Assembly: GCA_900542795.1 (NCBI GenBank) | Contig: UQPD01000102.1 | Span: 1-9,400 of the forward strand | Reading direction: 5' to 3' | Length of the DNA stretch: 9,400 bases | Source of the DNA: an uncultured Prevotella sp. | Lineage (GTDB): Bacteria > Bacteroidota > Bacteroidia > Bacteroidales > Bacteroidaceae | Shown here: one piece after another, positions 1-7,441 of the stretch | Layout of the letters: each line of letters begins with the position of its first letter | How positions within the stretch are numbered: the stretch's first letter is position 1 | Notes under the pieces: model-generated | The model's input: only the letters and a program-made list of their open reading frames with translations | Told to the model about the DNA's origin: nothing | The model's database searches: none | Program-made: the position numbers and the translations under genes

Positions 1-51
1 AGATCTACACGCGTAAGATCGTCGGCAGCGTCAGATGTGTATAAGAGACAG
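1..51 (+). other. Illumina Nextera i5 adapter (sequencing artefact)
   Basis: This is not genomic DNA. Bases 1-10 are the end of the P5 region (agatctacac). Bases 11-18 are an 8-base index (gcgtaaga), which I recall as Nextera index S517. Bases 19-32 are the Nextera read-1 linker (tcgtcggcagcgtc), and bases 33-51 are the 19-bp Tn5 mosaic end (agatgtgtataagagacag). The order and orientation match the standard adapter exactly, with only its first 19 or so bases missing. It marks an untrimmed contig end. Anything read into these bases, such as a -33 promoter box for pheS, would be false. Confidence 0.98.
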
Positions 52-63
52 CAAAGAAATATT

Positions 64-71
64 TATCTTTG
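64..71 (+). promoter_or_regulatory. pheS promoter, -7 element
   Basis: TATCTTTG fits the Bacteroidota primary-sigma -7 consensus TAnnTTTG and is followed by CAC, as at other promoters here. It lies 25 bases before the ATG at 96, leaving a short leader. The -33 element would fall inside the adapter, so it is missing from this assembly and cannot be judged. Confidence 0.65.
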
Positions 72-95
72 CACGTAAAAATAAGCAATATCGCA

Positions 96-1118
96 ATGTT
101 GACAGATAAAATTCAATCATTACTAAGCGAAGTTTCAAACCTTCAGGCCGCAGATGCTAAGGCTCTCGAAGAACTCCGCATCAAGTATCTTAGCAAAAAA
201 GGTGTCGTTAATGAACTTATGGGTGAATTCCGCACGGTCGCTCCCGACCAAAAGCGCGAAATCGGTATGAAGCTTAACGAACTGAAGACTGCATTACAAA
301 ACAAATTGAACGAATTGCGTGAAGGACTTGCTACAAAGGAAGACGATCACTCAGACCTCGACCTTACTCGCACTCCCTACCCTATTGCTTTGGGTACACG
401 TCATCCACTCTCAATTGTAAAGAACGAGATTATTGACATCTTCTCACGCTTAGGATTCTCTATTGCTGATGGTCCTGAGGTAGAAGACGACTGGCACGTA
501 TTCTCATCACTTAACTTTGCCGAAGACCATCCTGCACGTGATATGCAAGATACTTTCTTCGTTGAACAGCACCCCGACATCGTACTGCGTACACACACAA
601 GTTCTGTTCAAAGCCGCGTAATGGAGAATTCAAAACCTCCCATCCGCGTGCTCTGTCCTGGTCGTGTATATCGCAACGAAGCAATCTCTGCTCGTGCTCA
701 CTGCTTCTTCCACCAAGTTGAAGGTTTGTACATTGATAAAGACGTAAGCTTCACCGACTTAAAGCAAGTACTCCTCACCTTTGCTCGCGAAATGTTTGGT
801 CCCGACACAAAGATTCGTCTCCGTCCATCCTACTTCCCCTTTACTGAACCCAGTGCCGAGATGGATATCTCATGTAACATCTGCGGTGGCAAGGGTTGTG
901 CCTTCTGCAAGCAAACCGGATGGGTCGAAATTTTAGGCTGTGGCATGGTAGACCCCAATGTTCTCGAAGCAAATGGCATCGACAGCAAGGTTTACAAAGG
1001 CTACGCATTCGGTATGGGTGTAGAACGCATCACCAACTTGAAATATCAAGTTAAGGACTTGCGTCTCTTCTCTGAGAACGACGTACGCTTCCTTGACGAG
1101 TTTACCTCTGCTAACTAA
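96..1118 (+). CDS. pheS: Phenylalanyl-tRNA synthetase alpha subunit
   Basis: Catalytic alpha subunit of the cytoplasmic (alpha-beta)2 enzyme that charges tRNA-Phe with phenylalanine using ATP; the partner PheT is not in the window. The protein is 340 residues, normal for the family. Residues 1-85 form the helical, tRNA-binding coiled-coil arm. The class II core follows, with motif 2 around GRVYRNEAISARAHCFFHQ (189-207) and motif 3 GYAFGMGVERI (302-312). Four cysteines (C260, C263, C268, C271) form a zinc-knuckle-like cluster before GWVEILGCGM (275-284). I chose the ATG at 96. An upstream in-frame TTG at 69 would extend the frame, but it overlaps the -7 promoter box and would add residues not typical of PheS. 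No strong Shine-Dalgarno is seen, which is usual in Bacteroidota. The gene ends in its own terminator, so it is probably transcribed alone. Confidence 0.97.
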   Translation: MLTDKIQSLLSEVSNLQAADAKALEELRIKYLSKKGVVNELMGEFRTVAPDQKREIGMKLNELKTALQNKLNELREGLATKEDDHSDLDLTRTPYPIALGTRHPLSIVKNEIIDIFSRLGFSIADGPEVEDDWHVFSSLNFAEDHPARDMQDTFFVEQHPDIVLRTHTSSVQSRVMENSKPPIRVLCPGRVYRNEAISARAHCFFHQVEGLYIDKDVSFTDLKQVLLTFAREMFGPDTKIRLRPSYFPFTEPSAEMDISCNICGGKGCAFCKQTGWVEILGCGMVDPNVLEANGIDSKVYKGYAFGMGVERITNLKYQVKDLRLFSENDVRFLDEFTSAN

Positions 1119-1149
1119 CACCTACTTAGAGGACATATAGTAATCACAA

Positions 1150-1195
1150 AAGAGTGCAAGGATATACGTAAAACACACGTGTAACTTGCACTCTT
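1150..1195 (+). terminator. pheS terminator
   Basis: An 11-bp perfect stem (aagagtgcaag 1150-1160, cttgcactctt 1185-1195) can be extended inward by atacgt/acgtgt with one G-U pair. It is followed by the T-rich run cttttttcatttt. This is a typical intrinsic terminator 31 bases after the pheS stop codon. Confidence 0.85.
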
Positions 1196-1219
1196 CTTTT
1201 TTCATTTTGAAGCGCCATT

Positions 1220-2422
1220 ATGTTCATTACAGAATTGCGACACACCATAGCCCTCTTTTTATACAATGTGGGGTTTAACAACGACTGGAGTGGCAGACTT
1301 GCACAAATACTCATCGTGGGATTACTGCTGTTGGCTTTGTGTATTGTTGCCGCACTCTTCAAGCGCTATCTCATCCCTCTTATATTGAAGATAGTAGAGA
1401 AAACAAACACACAGTGGGATGATTATCTTGTAAACAAGCCTGTGCTAAAAGCAACATGCCAACTAATACCCAGCATTGCGGTGTATGCGCTATTACCTTT
1501 TTGCTACGATAGCGAACATGCCACAACCTACATTGTAATCTCGCGCATATTGCAAGCCTACATCACCATCAGTTTAACACTTTTGGTAGCAGCCTTCCTC
1601 AAAAATCTTACCACTGCCATGGTTAAACAGATGGAAGAACATCACTTAATGGGTATTTTGCAGTTCTTGCGTTTACTCACCTTCTTCTTAGGTGGCATAG
1701 TGGTGGTTTCACAACTGTTCGGCTATAATCCCATACATGTCATCACAGGCTTGGGTGCCGCAGCCACAGTCCTCTTACTCATATTCAAGGACTCCATCAT
1801 GGGTTTAGTAGCTGGCATACAACTCTCGCTCAACAAAATGGTAAAAGTTGGCGATTGGATTACAATCAAGAAGTTAGACATCAATGGATGCGTTGAAGAA
1901 ATTTCACTCACAACGGTCAAAGTGCGCAATTTCGATAATACCATCTCAACCGTACCTCCTTACACCTTGGTTAGCGATGCTTTTCAGAATTGGGACGCTA
2001 TGGCTCAAAAAGGAGCCCGACGTGTAAAGCGAGCCTTACTTGTTGACGTACAAAGCATTCGGTTTGTAACGCCTACAGAGTTCAAAGAGCTTGAACAAGG
2101 TGGTTTTGTCAGTCCAGCAGATTTTACTGATAGCAACACTACCAACCTCACCCTTTTCAGACACTATCTTACACAAGCCTTTAAAAAGGACAAAGACATT
2201 GTGCAAGACCAATGGATTTTGGTTCGACAACTCGACCCCACACCCAATGGCATTCCTCTTGAAATATGGTTTTACACCCAAAGCACAGAGTTCATAAAAT
2301 TCGAAGACATTGCTTCAAGTAAAATCGAAACCATTATTGCCACACTTCCCACATTCCACCTACGATTGTTCCAAACTCCCACGGGATACGACATCCGCTC
2401 CTACACTTCAGCCCAAGCATAA
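1220..2422 (+). CDS. ybdG: MscS-family mechanosensitive channel, YbdG/MscM type
   Basis: Inner-membrane channel of the MscS superfamily. E. coli YbdG gives a miniconductance activity and senses osmotic stress; the same role here is inferred from family. The protein is 400 residues, close to YbdG (about 415). Hydrophobic segments lie near residues 27-47, 77-95, 103-127, 143-167 and 172-200. The last holds the pore-lining helix VITGLGAAATVLLLIFKDSI (174-193). The MscS beta domain follows, with the subfamily-typical stretches GLVAGIQLSLNKMVKVGDW (195-213), LTTVKVRNFDNTI (230-242), LVSDAFQNW (250-258) and RRVKRALLVDVQSIRF (267-282). The C-terminus PTGYDIRSYTSAQA resembles the YbdG ending PTGNDIRS. 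The ATG sits 24 bases beyond the pheS terminator stem. No convincing promoter fits that gap (tcattttg at 1202-1209 is one base off the -7 consensus and lacks a spaced -33), so expression may partly depend on read-through. Confidence 0.93.
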   Translation: MFITELRHTIALFLYNVGFNNDWSGRLAQILIVGLLLLALCIVAALFKRYLIPLILKIVEKTNTQWDDYLVNKPVLKATCQLIPSIAVYALLPFCYDSEHATTYIVISRILQAYITISLTLLVAAFLKNLTTAMVKQMEEHHLMGILQFLRLLTFFLGGIVVVSQLFGYNPIHVITGLGAAATVLLLIFKDSIMGLVAGIQLSLNKMVKVGDWITIKKLDINGCVEEISLTTVKVRNFDNTISTVPPYTLVSDAFQNWDAMAQKGARRVKRALLVDVQSIRFVTPTEFKELEQGGFVSPADFTDSNTTNLTLFRHYLTQAFKKDKDIVQDQWILVRQLDPTPNGIPLEIWFYTQSTEFIKFEDIASSKIETIIATLPTFHLRLFQTPTGYDIRSYTSAQA

Positions 2423-2424
2423 TT

Positions 2425-2478
2425 GAGTAGGTATTCAAAATAAATAAGGGGGATTCTAAAAATTCTGAACACCTACTT
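2425..2478 (+). terminator. Hairpin after ybdG, probable terminator
   Basis: Arms 2425-2437 (gagtaggtattca) and 2466-2478 (tgaacacctactt) pair over 12 of 13 positions, with one mismatch and one G-U pair, around a 28-base A-rich loop. It starts 3 bases after the ybdG stop. There is no downstream U tract, so the terminator role is inferred from position and stem strength only. Confidence 0.5.
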
Positions 2479-2538
2479 CAGAAATGCGGTTCGCCCTAAA
2501 AAGATAAGCACTAAATAAAAAAGTTCAGTTATTTTGAG

Positions 2539-2546
2539 TAAATTTG
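2539..2546 (+). promoter_or_regulatory. Promoter -7 element for the membrane protein/MaoC operon
   Basis: TAAATTTG followed by CACG matches TAnnTTTG. No clear TTG lies at the expected -33 distance; the nearest sequence is aaaagttcag. Transcription would start near 2553, giving a 5' leader of about 125 bases. That leader contains a possible weak stem gtgtgt (2615-2620)/acacac (2645-2650). Confidence 0.5.
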
Positions 2547-2679
2547 CACGCGAAAAAGTTATTGAAGTTTTTTTACAAGGTAGACGCTCCTAAAATATTC
2601 CTATATATATAAAGGTGTGTCCCCTCGCCAAAAAATTCATCCCAACACACTCGAAACATAAAAACAACAGATATATAAA

Positions 2680-3678
2680 ATGCAAGATCAAAATCAAATG
2701 AATGGTAATGCCAATGGCATGGTTCCCTCCAATCAGGAAACATCTCAGGTAAACCCCAATGGTTTTAATAACAACAATGGTCTCAACGATATGCCTCCCG
2801 CTCCTACTAAAAAGAGCAAAACTCCGCTTATCATTGCCATCGTAATAGTAGCCTTGCTGCTTATCGGAGGCGGAACCTACTTCTACATCTCAAGCAATGC
2901 TTCTCAGCAAGAAGAAATGGCATACGAGGTTCTTGAGAATAACAACAATCCGCAAGACTACGAGGACTTTCTTGAAAAATACCCCAATAGCGAACACGCT
3001 GACGAGGTAAGAGACCGCTTGCAAAAGTTGCAAGAGATGCTCTCAAAATGGAATAGCATCGCCCTTTCGAACGATGTAAACGACTTCATCAACTTTAAAG
3101 ATCAATATACTGATCCTCAATACAACCGCTTGTGCGACATCAAAATCGACTCACTCGACTTTATCACAGCACAGCGTCTCAACACTCCCGAAGCCTTCCA
3201 ACACTATCTTGATAGTCACCCCGATGGTCGCTATGCCTCTGAAGCCTCTGTTGCACAAGGTAGCTTGCGCGACCAAGAAGTTACTGAAACCGATCGTGAA
3301 CAAATCACTGAAGTGCTAACAGACTTCTTCAATGGCTTTGCGAATCGCGACGAAAGCAAAATTTGTGCAAACATATCATCAACCATGACCACCTTCTTGC
3401 ACAAACAAAATGCAACCAAGGCTGACGTATTGAGCAAAATTGACGCCATGTTCAACGAGCACATTCAAGGTTGTCAATTCAATGTAAACCGCGATACACA
3501 AATTACACGCAAAAACGATAGCAGCGGCAATGCCATGTTTACAGTAACCTTCACTGTAGACCAACACATCAGCCGCGACAACGAGGGCAAAACCTTTGGA
3601 CAATATAAATGTGTAGCAAACATCAATGCCCAAATGCTCATCACCTCGTTAACTATGCAAGAAATTTCACAACAATAA
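2680..3678 (+). CDS. Single-pass membrane protein with YP-type helical repeats and NTF2-like C-terminus
   Basis: I do not recognise a named family for the whole protein (332 residues). Residues 1-44 are low-complexity, rich in Asn, Gln and Pro, and probably disordered. Residues 44-48 (KKSKT) precede one transmembrane helix at about 49-70, with no signal-peptidase site. This predicts a cytoplasmic N-terminus and an extracytoplasmic bulk. Three degenerate helical repeats follow, at 93-114 (YEDFLEKYPNSEHADEV), 133-156 (VNDFINFKDQYTDPQYN) and 170-193 (EAFQHYLDSHPDGRYASEA). Their FLxxYPxSxxAxEA pattern resembles the TPR-like repeats of Bacteroidota envelope proteins such as YfiO/BamD relatives. 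Residues about 205-330 look like an NTF2/SnoaL-type alpha+beta fold: a helical start DREQITEVLTDFFNGFANRD and then beta-rich sequence. An envelope binding or scaffold role is inferred from this; no catalytic motif is visible. It is probably co-transcribed with the MaoC gene 21 bp downstream. Confidence 0.8.
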   Translation: MQDQNQMNGNANGMVPSNQETSQVNPNGFNNNNGLNDMPPAPTKKSKTPLIIAIVIVALLLIGGGTYFYISSNASQQEEMAYEVLENNNNPQDYEDFLEKYPNSEHADEVRDRLQKLQEMLSKWNSIALSNDVNDFINFKDQYTDPQYNRLCDIKIDSLDFITAQRLNTPEAFQHYLDSHPDGRYASEASVAQGSLRDQEVTETDREQITEVLTDFFNGFANRDESKICANISSTMTTFLHKQNATKADVLSKIDAMFNEHIQGCQFNVNRDTQITRKNDSSGNAMFTVTFTVDQHISRDNEGKTFGQYKCVANINAQMLITSLTMQEISQQ

Positions 3679-3699
3679 CCCCCCAAAACAATCACACTT

Positions 3700-4155
3700 A
3701 TGTTGACAATTAACTCTTACGAAGAATTCGAGAAATACTTAGGTCAAGAACTTGGTAAGTCTGAATGGCTTGAAGTAGACCAAGATCGCATCAACGCCTT
3801 TGCCGATGCTACCCTCGACCATCAATGGATTCACGTTGACACAGAAAAGGCTAAAGAAGGTCCCTTCGGTCAAACCATTGTGCATGGTTACCTCACCCTC
3901 TCCTTGCTCCCCTACATGTGGGAACAAATCATTAAGGTCAACAACCTGAAGATGATGGTTAACTATGGCATGGACAAAATGAAGTTTGGACAAGCCGTGT
4001 TAAGCGGACAGAGCATACGCCTTGTCACAACTTTGCACAGCATTGCCAACCTTCGTGGCATCTGCAAAGTTGAAATCAAGTTCACCATCGAAATCAAGGA
4101 TCAAAAGAAGCCAGCCCTTACTGGTATTGCTACATTCTTGTATCACTTCAACTAA
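3700..4155 (+). CDS. MaoC-like dehydratase (R-specific enoyl-CoA hydratase type)
   Basis: A 151-residue single hot-dog domain of the MaoC/PhaJ family. Family members reversibly hydrate trans-2-enoyl-CoA or -ACP to (R)-3-hydroxyacyl thioesters, and the exact substrate cannot be read from sequence. The hydratase motif spans about residues 36-63. D40 and H45 in DHQWIHVD are the likely catalytic Asp/His pair; GPFGQTIVHGYLTLSL (54-69) is the conserved central helix region. The usual Asn-Pro before the catalytic His is Gln-Trp, as in the shorter hydratase-like subgroup. The ATG at 3700 lies 21 bases after the upstream stop with no terminator between, so the pair is probably one operon. A functional link between a hydratase and the membrane protein is not obvious. 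A large hairpin closes the unit. Confidence 0.9.
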   Translation: MLTINSYEEFEKYLGQELGKSEWLEVDQDRINAFADATLDHQWIHVDTEKAKEGPFGQTIVHGYLTLSLLPYMWEQIIKVNNLKMMVNYGMDKMKFGQAVLSGQSIRLVTTLHSIANLRGICKVEIKFTIEIKDQKKPALTGIATFLYHFN

Positions 4156-4198
4156 CTTTTATTAAGCTTTTAACCAAGTAAAGCTACAAAAAACCTCC

Positions 4199-4279
4199 AT
4201 ACGAATGTGCGAATGAGCCAATCTCCTCCCCCCTTTGTAAACACACAACAATAGGCTTGGCTCAATGGCACATTCGTAT
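4199..4279 (+). terminator. Long two-part hairpin terminator after the MaoC gene
   Basis: The outer arms atacgaatgtgc (4199-4210) and gcacattcgtat (4268-4279) pair perfectly over 12 bp. After a 3x3 internal loop, the inner arms tgagccaa (4214-4221) and ttggctca (4257-4264) pair over 8 bp. The loop is 35 bases and pyrimidine-rich at its start. The tail tttcgttttct is U-rich. It lies 43 bases past the MaoC stop and 22 before yigZ. Confidence 0.8.
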
Positions 4280-4284
4280 TTTCG
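4257..4284 (+). promoter_or_regulatory. Possible yigZ promoter overlapping the terminator
   Basis: TTG (4257-4259) and TATTTTCG (4277-4284, one mismatch to TAnnTTTG) are 17 bases apart, slightly short for this promoter class. Both sit within the 3' arm and tail of the preceding hairpin. The leader would be only about 10-12 bases. Tentative. Confidence 0.25.
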
Positions 4285-4301
4285 TTTTCTAAAAAAAATA
4301 T

Positions 4302-4910
4302 ATGGACACATACATCACGCTAAAATCTTCGGCTGAAACCCAACTAACCGAAAAGCGCTCTCGCTTTTTGGCATTTGCCTTACATGCAGACAACGAGGAA
4401 GAGGCCAAAAACATTGTTGCAGCCTATAAAAAGAAATATTACGATGCTCGCCATGTATGTTATGCCTATGTTTTAGGAAACGATGGAAAAATCACCCGAG
4501 CTAACGATGATGGTGAACCCAGTGGCACAGCAGGACGCCCCATCTTAGGGCAAATACAATCGCGCAACCTCACCTACACCGTAGGCATTGTGGTACGCTA
4601 TTTTGGAGGCGTAAAATTAGGCACAGGTCCATTAGGCGTTGCCTACAAAACAGCCATTGGCGAAGCCCTTGACGAAGCTGAAAAAGAAGAAAAAATAGTC
4701 ACCACAAAGTTTCGCGTCTCAGTGCCCTACACCGATGCGGATGTAGCCATGCGCTTTATTAAGGATTTGGAGGCCGACATCACACAGCGCGATTACGATG
4801 CAGAAGGAACCCTACTGACCATAGAGGTGAGACTTGACGATGAACAAGCCTTGCGCGATAAACTATCTAAAATTCTATCTTTACGCTTCCCCGATGAAAC
4901 AAAGGAATAA
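4302..4910 (+). CDS. yigZ: YigZ/IMPACT family protein
   Basis: The 202-residue protein has the usual two-domain YigZ layout. The IMPACT (UPF0029) domain at about 15-120 carries the signatures TRANDDGEPSGTAGRPIL (65-82) and VGIVVRYFGGVKLGTGPLG (94-112). A DUF1949-type C-terminal domain follows at about 135-195. The molecular role of bacterial YigZ is poorly defined; the eukaryotic relative IMPACT regulates GCN2, and a translation-related or nucleic-acid-binding role is only inferred. The family usually has GTGGL where this protein has GTGPL, a small deviation. The ATG is preceded by an A-rich stretch (aaaaaaaatat), a common Bacteroidota initiation context. A modest hairpin and the GNAT gene follow. 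Confidence 0.93.
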   Translation: MDTYITLKSSAETQLTEKRSRFLAFALHADNEEEAKNIVAAYKKKYYDARHVCYAYVLGNDGKITRANDDGEPSGTAGRPILGQIQSRNLTYTVGIVVRYFGGVKLGTGPLGVAYKTAIGEALDEAEKEEKIVTTKFRVSVPYTDADVAMRFIKDLEADITQRDYDAEGTLLTIEVRLDDEQALRDKLSKILSLRFPDETKE

Positions 4911-4913
4911 GGA

Positions 4914-4937
4914 CTGATTCTAAAAAATCAGATTTTT
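4914..4937 (+). terminator. Weak terminator or attenuator between yigZ and the GNAT gene
   Basis: A short stem ctgatt (4914-4919)/aatcag (4926-4931) with a 6-base loop is followed by attttt. It begins 3 bases after the yigZ stop. At 6 bp it is weak, so read-through into the acetyltransferase is plausible. Confidence 0.5.
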
Positions 4938-4977
4938 CTGAAACCGCCCATGGCATTTCCCCCAACACCACCTTAGA

Positions 4978-5508
4978 ATGACACTATCCCCTTTACACAT
5001 AACCAATTGGCAAAACGCACGCTTTCTCTACGAAAGTGCCTTCCCCGCAATTGAACGCCGCGACTCTAACGCATGGAAACAAATGTGGAAAGAAAATTCC
5101 CTTTTTCATATCGACGAAATATTGCTTGCCGATAACACCTTTGCAGGATTTATCACTTATTGGGATTTTACCGACTTCGTCTATGTCGAGCACTTTGCCA
5201 CCATGCCCCAAGTGCGCAATCAAGGCATCGGGAAAAAAGTGATAGAAGCTCTTAAGCAAAAAATCAGCACCCCCATCGTTTTAGAAGTTGAAGAGCCAAC
5301 CAACGAAATGGCAACAAGACGCATTGGGTTTTATGAAAAACAAGGATTTAGCATCATACACAAACCCTACATGCAGCCACCTTATCACAAAGGAGACAAT
5401 TATTTTCCACTACTGATTATGGCTACCAACGAAACGCATGCGCAAACCCATTTCGAACAAATTGTGCAAACCCTCTATAAATATGTTTATGAGGTAAACA
5501 TAAAATAA
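4978..5508 (+). CDS. GNAT-family N-acetyltransferase
   Basis: A 176-residue acetyltransferase that would use acetyl-CoA; the acceptor is unknown. The GNAT core is clear. Beta-4 VYVEHFATMPQVRNQGIGKK (68-87) includes the pyrophosphate-binding loop Q78-V-R-N-Q-G-I-G85. Beta-5 and helix 4 are seen as VLEVEEP (101-107) and RRIGFYEKQGF (114-124). The C-terminal tail beyond residue 150 is short and helical. The gene starts 67 bases after yigZ, separated by only a weak hairpin and with no clear promoter, so the two may share a transcript. It resembles small stand-alone Bacteroidales GNAT proteins; no toxin-antitoxin partner (RHH or similar) lies nearby, which argues against a TacA-like toxin. Confidence 0.9.
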   Translation: MTLSPLHITNWQNARFLYESAFPAIERRDSNAWKQMWKENSLFHIDEILLADNTFAGFITYWDFTDFVYVEHFATMPQVRNQGIGKKVIEALKQKISTPIVLEVEEPTNEMATRRIGFYEKQGFSIIHKPYMQPPYHKGDNYFPLLIMATNETHAQTHFEQIVQTLYKYVYEVNIK

Positions 5509-5543
5509 ATGCACGCATTTTTCCGCGTTTCAAACAATATTTG

Positions 5544-5551
5544 TAATTTCG
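5544..5551 (+). promoter_or_regulatory. aspS promoter -7 element and leader
   Basis: TAATTTCG then CACAC is one base off TAnnTTTG and resembles the other promoters in the window. No clear -33 TTG is seen. The roughly 90-base leader can form two small stems, ctgc (5591-5594)/gcag (5605-5608) and ttggg (5617-5621)/cccaa (5629-5633). The second competes with gttg (5616-5619)/caac (5626-5629). No T-box or other known leader is recognised. Confidence 0.45.
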
Positions 5552-5647
5552 CACACAAATAAACAGCATTGTTCTGCCTAACTCGCCTTTCTGCCTACAA
5601 AAAAGCAGTAAGACTGTTGGGCAAACAACCCAAAAATATAACAAATC

Positions 5648-7414
5648 ATGTATAGAACAAACACATGCGGTGAACTTCGCATCGAACACGTAGGCAAAGA
5701 AGTTACTTTGGCAGGTTGGGTGCAACGTAGCCGTAAAATGGGCGGCATGACCTTCATCGACCTACGCGACCGCTATGGCATCACACAGCTCGTATTCAAT
5801 GAAGAAACCAACGCCGAACTCTGTGCACAGGCTAACAAGTTGGGCCGTGAATTCGTAATACAAGTTACAGGTATCGTTAACGAGCGTTATTCAAAAAACG
5901 ATAAGATGCCCACTGGCGACATCGAAATCATTGTTAACAGCCTTAACGTACTCAACGAGTCGCTCACTCCCCCATTCACCATCGAGAATAATACAGATGG
6001 TGGTGATGACTTGCGCATGAAGTATCGCTACCTCGACTTGCGCCGTGAAAATGTACGCGCAAACTTAGAGCTTCGTCACAAGTTCTGCATAGCTGTGCGT
6101 AATTTCCTCGACTCAAAGGGCTTCCTCGAGATCGAAACTCCCGTACTCATTGGTTCTACGCCCGAAGGTGCTCGCGACTTCATCGTACCCTCACGCATGA
6201 ATCCTGGTCAGTTCTATGCATTGCCCCAAAGTCCGCAAACACTGAAGCAGCTACTTATGGTTGCAGGAATCGACCGCTATTTTCAAATAGCCAAATGCTT
6301 CCGCGACGAAGACTTGCGTGCCGACCGTCAGCCAGAGTTCACACAGATTGACTGCGAAATGTCGTTCGTTACACAAGACGACATCATTAACACCTTTGAA
6401 GAAATGGCAAAATACCTCTTCAAGGAAGTACGCGGTTACGACCTCGGCGACACCCCCTTCATCCGTATGCCTTGGCATGAAGCCATGCGCCGTTTTGGTT
6501 CTGACAAACCCGATATGCGTTTCGGCATGGAGTTTGTTGAACTTATGGACACCCTCAAAGGCACAGGCTCATTTAGCGTATTCAACGATGCTGCCTACAT
6601 TGGTGGCATCTGTGCCACAGGTTGTGGTTCATACACGCGCAAGCAGCTCGACCAACTCACAGACTTTGTTAAGTCTCCGCAAATTGGTGCAAAGGGACTG
6701 GTTCACGCCAAAGTTAACGCAGATGGCACCATTAAGAGCTCTGTCGATAAATTCTACACCCCCGAGGTTCTTGAACAACTCAAACAGAAGATGAATGCCC
6801 AACCTGGCGACTTAATCCTTATCCTCTCTGGCGACGATGCCATGAAGACACGCAAACAGCTCTGCGAGTTGCGTCTTGAAATGGGTGAACGCTTAGGCTT
6901 GCGCGACAAAAACAAGTTTGCATTGCTTTGGGTTGTTGACTTCCCCATGTTCGAATGGAGCGAAGAAGAAGGTCGCTTACTTGCCATGCACCATCCTTTC
7001 ACAGCTCCGCGTCCTCAAGACGTGCCATTACTCGATACCGACCCTGCCTCAGTTCTTGCTGATGCTTACGACATGGTATGTAATGGAGTTGAAGTGGGTG
7101 GCGGTTCAATCCGTATTCACGATGCAGTTCTCCAAGCCAAGATTTTCAAAGTTCTCGGTTTCACACCCGAACGTGCACAAGAGCAGTTTGGCTTCTTAAT
7201 GAACGCCTTCAAGTATGGTGCGCCCCCTCATGGAGGTTTGGCTTATGGTCTCGATCGTTGGGTATCACTCTTTGCGGGTCTCGACAGCATCCGCGACTGC
7301 ATAGCCTTCCCCAAGAACAACTCAGGTCGCGACGTAATGTTGGATGCTCCTTCGCGTGTTGACCAAAAACAACTCGATGAATTGCTCATCGACCTACGTC
7401 CCCTTGAAAAGTAA
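5648..7414 (+). CDS. aspS: Aspartyl-tRNA synthetase
   Basis: Class IIb cytoplasmic synthetase that attaches aspartate to tRNA-Asp; 588 residues, the standard bacterial length. The N-terminal OB fold (1-105) binds the anticodon. Motif 2 is FRDEDLRADRQPEFTQID (218-235). The bacterial GAD insertion is at about 285-420. A conserved stretch MHHPFT lies at 447-452, and motif 3 GGLAYGLDRW at 529-538. The protein is intact. From my recollection of AspRS studies, a His in the N-terminal domain marks non-discriminating enzymes that also charge tRNA-Asn. The corresponding residue here appears to be Met31 (RKMGGM), nearer the Leu of discriminating enzymes, so an Asp-specific enzyme is the weak inference. 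The gene has its own promoter and a strong terminator. Confidence 0.98.
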   Translation: MYRTNTCGELRIEHVGKEVTLAGWVQRSRKMGGMTFIDLRDRYGITQLVFNEETNAELCAQANKLGREFVIQVTGIVNERYSKNDKMPTGDIEIIVNSLNVLNESLTPPFTIENNTDGGDDLRMKYRYLDLRRENVRANLELRHKFCIAVRNFLDSKGFLEIETPVLIGSTPEGARDFIVPSRMNPGQFYALPQSPQTLKQLLMVAGIDRYFQIAKCFRDEDLRADRQPEFTQIDCEMSFVTQDDIINTFEEMAKYLFKEVRGYDLGDTPFIRMPWHEAMRRFGSDKPDMRFGMEFVELMDTLKGTGSFSVFNDAAYIGGICATGCGSYTRKQLDQLTDFVKSPQIGAKGLVHAKVNADGTIKSSVDKFYTPEVLEQLKQKMNAQPGDLILILSGDDAMKTRKQLCELRLEMGERLGLRDKNKFALLWVVDFPMFEWSEEEGRLLAMHHPFTAPRPQDVPLLDTDPASVLADAYDMVCNGVEVGGGSIRIHDAVLQAKIFKVLGFTPERAQEQFGFLMNAFKYGAPPHGGLAYGLDRWVSLFAGLDSIRDCIAFPKNNSGRDVMLDAPSRVDQKQLDELLIDLRPLEK

Positions 7415-7441
7415 TCTTTTCTCATAAAATAAGTTTGTAAC

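Noticed and set aside
69..95. TTG start extending PheS by nine residues
   Set aside because: The TTG overlaps the -7 promoter box (64-71), so it would lie upstream of the transcript start; the ATG at 96 gives a normal PheS N-terminus.
4978..5508. GNAT toxin of a toxin-antitoxin pair
   Set aside because: No adjacent antitoxin-like gene exists; the neighbours are yigZ and aspS.
5591..5633. T-box or other aminoacyl-tRNA-sensing leader for aspS
   Set aside because: Only two stems of 4-5 bp are present, with no T-box sequence or specifier-loop architecture, and T-boxes are not typical of Bacteroidota.
6318..6794. 158-codon open frame on the + strand inside aspS
   Set aside because: It lies wholly within the intact, highly conserved aspS in another frame and has no recognisable domain.
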